A program made the translations under genes and the position numbers. From Peterkaempfera sp044755465 (GTDB taxonomy: Bacteria > Actinomycetota > Actinomycetes > Streptomycetales > Streptomycetaceae): a stretch of DNA of 64,000 nt. Shown here piece by piece: positions 58,956 to 64,000 of this stretch. Positions within the stretch are counted from its first letter, which is position 1. The number at the start of each line of letters is the position of its first letter. The notes beneath the pieces were generated by a model, which saw nothing but the letters and a program-made list of their open reading frames with translations, was not told the origin of the DNA and searched no databases. The stretch lies in the NCBI RefSeq assembly GCF_044755465.1, contig NZ_JBIVRB010000007.1, forward strand, positions 1 to 64,000, written 5' to 3'.

Positions 58956-59612
58956 TCAGCCGATGAGCGAGCTCTTCCGGGTCGAGACGATCTGGTCGAT
59001 CAGGCCGTACTCCAGAGTCTCCTCGGAGGTGAGGATCTTGTCCCGCTCGATGTCCTCGCGGATCTCCTCGATCTCCTTCTTGGAGTGCTTGGCCAGCAGG
59101 GTCTCCAGCTGCTCACGCATCCGGAGGATCTCCCTGGCCTGGATCTCCAGGTCGGAGACCTGGCCGCGGCCGGTCTCGGTGTACGGCTGGTGGATCAGCA
59201 CCCGGGCGTTGGGCAGCGCCATCCGCTTGCCGGGCGTACCGGCGGCCAGCAGCACCGCCGCCGCCGAGGCCGCCTGGCCCATGCAGACGGTGGAGATGTC
59301 CGGCTTCACGAACTGCATGGTGTCGTAGATCGCGGTCAGCGCGGTGAAGGAGCCGCCCGGGGAGTTGATGTAGAGGTTGATGTCCCGGTCCGGGTCCATC
59401 GACTCCAGGCAGAGCAGCTGGGCCATGATGTCGTTGGCCGAGACGTCGTCGATCTGCGAGCCCAGGAAGATGACCCGCTCCTCGAAGAGCTTCGCGTACG
59501 GGTCGTACTCCCGGATGCCCTGCGAGGTGCGCTCGACGAAGCGGGGGACGATGTAGCGGCCCTCGGCGCGCAGGCGCTCGTGGGCCTCGCCCATCAGGCT
59601 GGGAATGTTCAT
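58956..59612 (-). CDS. clpP2: ATP-dependent Clp protease proteolytic subunit 2
   Basis: 218 residues. Serine protease with Ser in MGQAASAAAVLLAAG, His in RVLIHQPY, and Asp in ERDKILTSEETLEYGLID. YINSPGGSFTALTAIYDTMQ is the strand that binds substrate. It forms mixed tetradecamers with ClpP1 in Streptomyces. ATG at 59612; co-transcribed with clpP1 (gap of 69 bases). Confidence 0.96.
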   Translation of the reverse strand: MNIPSLMGEAHERLRAEGRYIVPRFVERTSQGIREYDPYAKLFEERVIFLGSQIDDVSANDIMAQLLCLESMDPDRDINLYINSPGGSFTALTAIYDTMQFVKPDISTVCMGQAASAAAVLLAAGTPGKRMALPNARVLIHQPYTETGRGQVSDLEIQAREILRMREQLETLLAKHSKKEIEEIREDIERDKILTSEETLEYGLIDQIVSTRKSSLIG

Positions 59613-59681
59613 GGGTTCTGGCCTCCGTTGCGTACGGACTGTCGTGGGGCGGTGTCGTGCTGCTGATGGGCTGCCGGGGGC

Positions 59682-60320
59682 TCAGGCGCCCGTGCCACCG
59701 CCGCCGGGGACGTCCGCGGCGTGGTGCATGACCTCGTCGATGAGGCCGTAGTCCTTCGCCGCGTCGGCGGAGAACCAGCGGTCGCGGTCGGAGTCCTTGG
59801 TGATCTGCTCCAGCGACTGGCCGCTGTGGAAGGCGATCAGCTCGGCCATCCGGTGCTTGGTGCGCAGCAGCTGCTCGGCCTGGATGCGGATGTCGGTCGC
59901 GGAACCGCCCAGGCCGGCCGAGGGCTGGTGCATCAGGATCTCGGCGTTCGGCAGGGCGAAGCGCTTGCCCTTGGCACCGGCCGTGAGCAGGAACTGGCCC
60001 ATGGAGGCCGCCAGGCCCATGGCGATGGTCACCACGTCGTTCTTGATGTACTGCATGGTGTCGTAGATCGCCATGCCGGCGGTGACCGAGCCGCCGGGGC
60101 TGTTGATGTAGAGGTAGATGTCCTTCTCAGGGTCTGCCGCGAGGAGCAGCAGCTGGGCGGTGATCTTGTTGGCGATGTCGTCGTCGACCGCCTGGCCCAG
60201 GAAGATGATGCGCTCGCCGAGCAGACGGTTGTACACCTGGTCGCCGAGGCCGACGCCGGGGATGTCACCGGCGGCGCGGGGCGCCATGAGGCCCGGGGTC
60301 GCGATCTGGGGAGTCGTCAC
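59682..60320 (-). CDS. clpP1: ATP-dependent Clp protease proteolytic subunit 1
   Basis: 212 residues, GTG start. Catalytic Ser in AMGLAASMGQFLLTAG, His in ILMHQPSAG, and Asp in DSDRDRWFSADAAKDYGLID. In Streptomyces clpP1 clpP2 form one operon activated by ClgR, and loss of ClpP1 blocks aerial mycelium formation. A ClgR box lies about 125 bases upstream. Confidence 0.96.
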   Translation of the reverse strand: MTTPQIATPGLMAPRAAGDIPGVGLGDQVYNRLLGERIIFLGQAVDDDIANKITAQLLLLAADPEKDIYLYINSPGGSVTAGMAIYDTMQYIKNDVVTIAMGLAASMGQFLLTAGAKGKRFALPNAEILMHQPSAGLGGSATDIRIQAEQLLRTKHRMAELIAFHSGQSLEQITKDSDRDRWFSADAAKDYGLIDEVMHHAADVPGGGGTGA

Positions 60321-60400
60321 GTAGCCACCTGCTCAGTTGAATCGGGCGGCCGGCCCCCGGCCGCCACGGCGTCTGCTGTGCTGATTGTTCCTTCTCATGG

Positions 60401-60406
60401 ACCCTA
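60401..60406 (-). promoter_or_regulatory. Possible -10 hexamer (TAGGGT) of clpP1
   Basis: Minus-strand TAGGGT about 80 bases before clpP1 and 38 bases downstream of the ClgR box, a sensible place for an activated promoter. The -35 region is poor, as expected for one needing an activator. Confidence 0.35.
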
Positions 60407-60444
60407 ACGCGCGGGTTGGGCCGGGCCATCCCCCACACAGAACT

Positions 60445-60458
60445 GTTCGCTGTGAGCG
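60445..60458. promoter_or_regulatory. ClgR operator of the clpP1 clpP2 operon
   Basis: GTTCGCTGTGAGCG matches the published Streptomyces ClgR consensus GTTCGC-N5-GCG exactly. ClgR activates clp and lon genes and is itself degraded by ClpP. I found no other match to this pattern at the promoters I checked in the window. Confidence 0.85.
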
Positions 60459-60494
60459 CAGGCTGCACAGCCCGTGACCAGGGCGCCGACGGCA

Positions 60495-60537
60495 CGGCGG
60501 GCCCGGGTGCGGCACTCGGCCGCACCCGGGCCCGCCG
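60495..60537 (-). terminator. Terminator after tig
   Basis: 18-bp perfect stem (60495-60512 with 60520-60537, 7-base loop) 38 bases past the tig stop, between it and the clpP1 promoter. Confidence 0.85.
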
Positions 60538-60574
60538 GGTGGTACTCGGGATCGCGCGCGGCGACCGGGGAGGA

Positions 60575-61972
60575 TCAGGCCTCGGTGTCGCCCTCGGCCG
60601 ACTCGGTGGCCTCGGCGGTGGCCTCGACGGTCTCCGCGTCCGCGTCCTCGTCGTCCTCGAAGTCGACGGCGTTGCCCTCGGTGTCGACGACCTTGGCGGC
60701 CTCGACGACCAGCGCCAGCGCCTTGCCCCGGACGACCTCGCCGACCAGCAGCGGCACCTGGCCGCCCTGGACGATCTGCTGCGCGAACTGGTCGGGGCTG
60801 AGGCCCGAGCCGGCGGCGCGGCGGATGAGGTGCTCGGTGAGCTCCTCCTGGCTGACGGAGAGCTCCTCGTCGGCGGCGATCTGGTCCAGCACGAACTGGG
60901 TCTTGATGCCCTTCTTCGCCTGGTCCTCGGTCTCCTGCTCGAACTCCTCGACCGTCTTGTCCTGGGTCTTCAGCCAGGTCTCGAGGTCCAGGCCCATCTG
61001 GGCGAGCTGGTGGTGCTCCAGGTTGTGCTTGCGGGTCTCGATCTCGTCCGCGAGCAGCTTCTCCGGGAAGGGCATCTCGACCTGCTCCAGCAGCGCCTCG
61101 AGCACGCGCTCCTGGGCCTGGGTGGCCTGGTCGAACTCCTTCATCCGGGCCAGCCGCTTGCGCGAGTCCTCGCGCAGCTCCTCCAGGGTGTCGAACTCGC
61201 TCGCCAGCTGGGCGAACTCGTCGTCCAGCTCGGGGAGCTCCTTCTCCTGGACGGCGGTGACGGTGACCGTCACCTCGGCCTCCTGGCCGGCCTGGGTGCC
61301 GCCCTTGAGCTCGGTGGTGAAGGTAGCGGTGCCGCCGGCCTCCACGCCGATGACGGCCTCGTCGATGCCGTCGAGCAAGCGGCCGGAGCCGATCTCGTAC
61401 GACACGGCGGTGGCGGTGCCGTCCTCCGGCACCTCACCGTCGACCTTGGCCTCCAGGTCGACGACCACCACGTCGCCGTCGGCGGCGGCGCGCTCGACGG
61501 CCTTGACCGAGGAGAAGCGCTCGCGCAGCTGCTCCAGGGAGGCGTCGATGTCCTCGTCGGTGACCTCGACCGCGTCGACGGTCACCTCGATGCCGGCGAA
61601 CTCGGGCAGGGTGATCTCCGGCCGGATGTCCACCTCGGCGGTGAACTTCAGGTCGCCGCCGTCGGCGAGGTGCTCCACGCCGGCGATGTCGGTGATGTCG
61701 GGCTGGCCGAGGACCTCGATCTTGCCCGCGTCGACGGCCTGCGTGTAGAAGCGCGGAAGGGCGTCGTTGACGGCCTCCTCCAGCACCGCCGCACGGCCGA
61801 AGCGCTGGTCGATGACGCGAGCCGGGATCTTGCCCTTGCGGAAGCCCGGAACCGTGACCTGCTGGTTGATCTTCTTGTACGCCGCGTCGAGGCTGGGCTT
61901 GAGCTCCTCGAAGGGCACCTCGACGGTGAGTCGAACCCGGGTCGGGTTCAGAGTCTCCACGGCGCTCTTCAC
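60575..61972 (-). CDS. tig: Trigger factor
   Basis: 465 residues. Ribosome-bound chaperone and peptidyl-prolyl isomerase. The ribosome-docking motif is VPGFRKGKIP; the FKBP-type domain is central (DGDVVVVDLEAKVDGE, GGTATFTTELKG), and the C-terminal chaperone arms follow, ending in an acidic Glu/Asp/Ala tail typical of actinobacteria. GTG at 61972 with AAGGAGA upstream. Confidence 0.96.
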   Translation of the reverse strand: MKSAVETLNPTRVRLTVEVPFEELKPSLDAAYKKINQQVTVPGFRKGKIPARVIDQRFGRAAVLEEAVNDALPRFYTQAVDAGKIEVLGQPDITDIAGVEHLADGGDLKFTAEVDIRPEITLPEFAGIEVTVDAVEVTDEDIDASLEQLRERFSSVKAVERAAADGDVVVVDLEAKVDGEVPEDGTATAVSYEIGSGRLLDGIDEAVIGVEAGGTATFTTELKGGTQAGQEAEVTVTVTAVQEKELPELDDEFAQLASEFDTLEELREDSRKRLARMKEFDQATQAQERVLEALLEQVEMPFPEKLLADEIETRKHNLEHHQLAQMGLDLETWLKTQDKTVEEFEQETEDQAKKGIKTQFVLDQIAADEELSVSQEELTEHLIRRAAGSGLSPDQFAQQIVQGGQVPLLVGEVVRGKALALVVEAAKVVDTEGNAVDFEDDEDADAETVEATAEATESAEGDTEA

Positions 61973-62230
61973 GGTTGGGTCTCCTTGGGGCTTTGCGGTC
62001 GGGTTGTCCGCCGGGCGGGGGCCCGTGAGGGCTTGGGCGGCCGGCGAGACGGGCGATGGGCCACATGGAGCGGCATCTCCCGTACGGACGGTGAGCGTGC
62101 TCCTCGCCCTCGGACGGCCGAACGGTGAGCATGCCACACGAGCGGTCGCCAGCGATCCATCCTACCGGTACCACAAACCCGGACGGACGGCCGACGGGCA
62201 GCTGAGCCCCGGAGACCGGCCCGGTACGGC

Positions 62231-62264
62231 GGAAGTCCCCCACCCGGGCGGGCGGGGGACTTCC
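62231..62264 (-). terminator. Terminator after tRNA-Pro
   Basis: 11-bp perfect stem (62231-62241 with 62254-62264) just downstream of the tRNA. Confidence 0.7.
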
Positions 62265-62271
62265 CGTGCTG

Positions 62272-62345
62272 TCGGGGTGACCGGATTTGAACCGACGACC
62301 TTCCGCTCCCAAAGCGGACGCGCTACCAACCTGCGCCACACCCCG
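62272..62345 (-). tRNA. tRNA-Pro (anticodon TGG)
   Basis: 74 bases; acceptor CGGGGTG/CACCCCG, anticodon stem TCCGC/GCGGA with loop TTTGGGA, T loop GGTTCAAATCC. CCA not encoded. Confidence 0.96.
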
Positions 62346-62518
62346 TTGCAACGACAGGTAGCGTACATGCTCACCTGGGAGGTCCCCCCGAATTACGCGG
62401 GGCCACCTCCGCCGGGATCGGCGAGCGGTGTGCATCGGGGCAGGCCGACCGGGTAGGCTGAGCGCGTCCTCGGGGTCGGCCGCGATCCCGGGGCGGTACG
62501 TCTCCGGCGTACGCACAC

Positions 62519-62592
62519 GCGGGCGTAGCTCAATGGTAGAGCCCCAGTCTTCCAAACTGGCTACGCGGGTTCGATTCCCGTCGCCCGCTCCA
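62519..62592 (+). tRNA. tRNA-Gly (anticodon TCC)
   Basis: Acceptor GCGGGCG/CGCCCGC, anticodon stem CCAGT/ACTGG with loop CTTCCAA, T loop GGTTCGATTCC. Discriminator T at 62589, and here CCA is encoded (62590-62592), unlike the other tRNAs in the window. Confidence 0.97.
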
Positions 62593-62597
62593 CCCTG

Positions 62598-62640
62598 TCA
62601 GGCCCCGGGCCAGCGAGTCGATCGCTGGCCCGGGGCCTGA
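62598..62640 (+). terminator. Terminator after tRNA-Gly
   Basis: 19-bp perfect stem (62598-62616 with 62622-62640, loop GTCGA), five bases after the tRNA 3' end. Confidence 0.88.
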
Positions 62641-62860
62641 CTGCTTGGTACGGGCACCGGCATAGGGTGCCCGGTGCCCGGTGCGTACGACGGCGGGCCG
62701 GGCGGCCCATCCGCGTGGTCCGGCGGGGATCTGATCGAGCGTCGGCGGCGGTCGGCCGGGCGCGGCCGACCGGCGAAAGTTTCGCCGATGGGCGGCGGCG
62801 CCGCTAGCCTCACAGGTGTTCGACCGGTCGACCGTCCCTTCGAGACCAGAGGAGTGCGCC

Positions 62861-63679
62861 TTGGGTCCCCAGGAGCGACTGGACGTCATACAGCGCAGCG
62901 TGGTCCGCGAGATGGCCCGCTACGGCCGGGAGTTCCGGGCGGACGGCGCCGTGGTGCGCGGCCCGGGGACCACGGCGGTGGCGGTCCGGGAGCACCCCGA
63001 CGCCACCGGCGGCCATGTCGACCTGGGCTTTGTGCTGCACCTCGGGCGCTCCGACACACCGGTGCTCTGGGACTGCGCGGCCGGCCTCGGCAAGACCGAG
63101 GAGGAGAAGCTCGACAACGCCGTACGGATGTGGGGAACCACCACCGCCGCCACCGTGGTCGAGCTGCTGGACCGGCGCGGCGAGCACGGCGACCACTACG
63201 GGCCGGACCGGCCGGGCGGGGTGCCGGGCTGGCACGCGGTGCAGGGCCCGGCGTGCGTCTTCGGCTTCGGCAGCGATGCGCTGGCGGAGTGGCTGCGCGA
63301 CAACCAGATACTGCCCGCGCTGGCCGAACAGCTGCTCCCGGCGCTCGACCATCCGCTGCTCAACGGCGTCAAGCTGTTCCTGGGCGGCCGGGCCGGGGAC
63401 GACGTCGCGGAGGTGCGGGTGGGCGGCGAGGTGTCGGAAGCCGCCTCCGCCGCGCTGCGCACCCTGGACTGGCCGCGCGGTGAGCGCCTGTGCTGGGCCA
63501 GGATCTACGTCCTGCTGCTGGCGGACGGCACCGATGCGGCGGCGCTGCGGACGGCGGAGCTGAGCCCGCTCACCGACCCCGCGCCGCCCGGCCGGGCACC
63601 CGCCGGTCCACGGCCGCCGGCGCCCCGGGGCGGGGGGCTGCTGCGCCGCTGGTGGGGCGCCTGGCGGGCCGACCGGTGA
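62861..63679 (+). CDS. Conserved hypothetical protein (DUF6348-like)
   Basis: 272 residues. TTG at 62861 is chosen because AGAGGAG lies 5 bases upstream; a longer frame to 62816 has no such site. Soluble, no signal or membrane segment. Conserved-looking blocks: REMARYGREFRADGAVVRGPGT in parts, VREHPDATGGHVDLGFVL, LWDCAAGLGKTEEEKLDNAV, and LPALDHPLLNGVKLF. A Pro/Arg-rich tail ends in LLRRWWGAWRADR. I associate this pattern with the DUF6348 family of Streptomyces; no enzymatic function is known. Confidence 0.75.
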   Translation: MGPQERLDVIQRSVVREMARYGREFRADGAVVRGPGTTAVAVREHPDATGGHVDLGFVLHLGRSDTPVLWDCAAGLGKTEEEKLDNAVRMWGTTTAATVVELLDRRGEHGDHYGPDRPGGVPGWHAVQGPACVFGFGSDALAEWLRDNQILPALAEQLLPALDHPLLNGVKLFLGGRAGDDVAEVRVGGEVSEAASAALRTLDWPRGERLCWARIYVLLLADGTDAAALRTAELSPLTDPAPPGRAPAGPRPPAPRGGGLLRRWWGAWRADR

Positions 63680-63730
63680 AGGGCCGACCGGTGAAGGGGC
63701 AGCCGGTGAGGTCGACGGGTCGTCAGCCGG

Positions 63731-63925
63731 TCAGCTCGCCAGATCGTTGAGGGTCTTGGCGATCTGACTGAAGAAATCCTGGAGCGGCGACGCCGCCGAG
63801 GACTGCGCGAGGAAGAAGCCGAAGAGCGCACCGAGTATCGCGTGCGCCAGCTTCATCGTCTTGTTTCTGATCAGGATGATCAGGATGATGGCGAACAGGA
63901 CCAACGCGGAGACGGAGAAGACCAC
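63731..63925 (-). CDS. Small membrane protein, 64 aa
   Basis: GTG at 63925 with GAGGAAGT upstream. Two hydrophobic segments (FSVSALVLFAIILIILI and AHAILGALFGFFLAQSS) are joined by a basic turn (RNKTMK), so it is a hairpin membrane protein, and a short amphipathic end (PLQDFFSQIAKTLNDLAS) follows. The second half resembles short Streptomyces membrane proteins I have seen beside phage-tail-like or gas-vesicle-type loci, but the context here does not tell its role. Confidence 0.65.
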   Translation of the reverse strand: MVFSVSALVLFAIILIILIRNKTMKLAHAILGALFGFFLAQSSAASPLQDFFSQIAKTLNDLAS

Positions 63926-64000
63926 CCGGATTCACTTCCTCGGTCGCGACTGCTCAGGGACCGGTGCTGACGGCCCCGGGGCAGGGACGACCGGTGAAGC

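Overview
The window is very GC-rich actinobacterial chromosome, almost certainly from the Streptomycetaceae (Streptomyces, Kitasatospora or a close relative). The evidence is strong G/C preference at third codon positions, many GTG/TTG starts, two clpP paralogues under a ClgR-type operator, a class E sortase, and a gene order (comEC-comEA-degV-leuS ... rsfS-LCP-nadD ... proA-proB-obg-rpmA-rplU-rne-radical SAM pair-rodA-pbp2-mreDCB-ndk-folC-valS-clpX-clpP2-clpP1-tig) that I recall from the S. coelicolor SCO2567-SCO2620 interval. Most genes are on the minus strand and read from high to low coordinates.

Layout. 1-2,650: the 3' part of a secreted discoidin/GH16 glucanase and a type I signal peptidase, both on the plus strand. 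2,700-9,250: the comEA-comEC DNA-uptake-type pair (comEA carries an expanded repeat tract broken by a 95-base assembly gap), degV, and a membrane-anchored coiled-coil protein. 9,467-12,513: leuS, preceded by a leucine-rich leader peptide and an intrinsic terminator, i.e. an attenuator. 12,572-23,800: an accessory stretch holding a TPR-type regulator, sortase E, a lipoprotein, a small I36-type secreted protein, a BPL_N-domain protein, a 1,330-residue Pls/poly-epsilon-lysine-synthetase-like NRPS, and three tRNA-Ala genes that bracket the fused remnants of a transporter and a regulator. 23,914-35,000: housekeeping and conserved hypothetical genes (phosphatase, rsfS, LCP-like protein, nadD, two tiny membrane proteins, M48 peptidase, two membrane proteins sharing an FDESF motif, proA, proB). 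35,125-45,543: obg, rpmA, rplU, RNase E/G, the paired radical SAM/DUF2344 proteins, and rodA. 45,540-53,128: the mre/PBP2 elongation cluster, ndk, a DUF4233 protein and folC. 53,263-61,972: valS, a proline/tyrosine/glycine-rich membrane protein, clpX, clpP2, clpP1 and tig. 62,272-64,000: tRNA-Pro, tRNA-Gly and two conserved hypothetical genes.

Functional picture. The right two thirds is core physiology: ribosome proteins and ribosome-associated GTPase, RNA decay, lateral wall/spore-wall machinery, aminoacylation, folate, proline and NAD synthesis, and Clp proteolysis. The most interesting accessory item is the stand-alone Pls-type synthetase. It has adenylation, carrier and repeated membrane/C-domain modules and is full length. 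Its predicted binding pocket carries an acidic residue typical of basic amino-acid substrates, so it is a good candidate for making a cationic homopoly(amino acid). It is followed on the same strand, after 80 bases, by a cysteine amidotransferase-like (BPL_N) gene. Other points worth checking are the leuS attenuator, an apparent CTG start codon in the phosphatase gene, two DnaA boxes upstream of comEA, tandem repeats in comEA and rne, and a deletion scar joining two gene fragments between tRNA-Ala genes.
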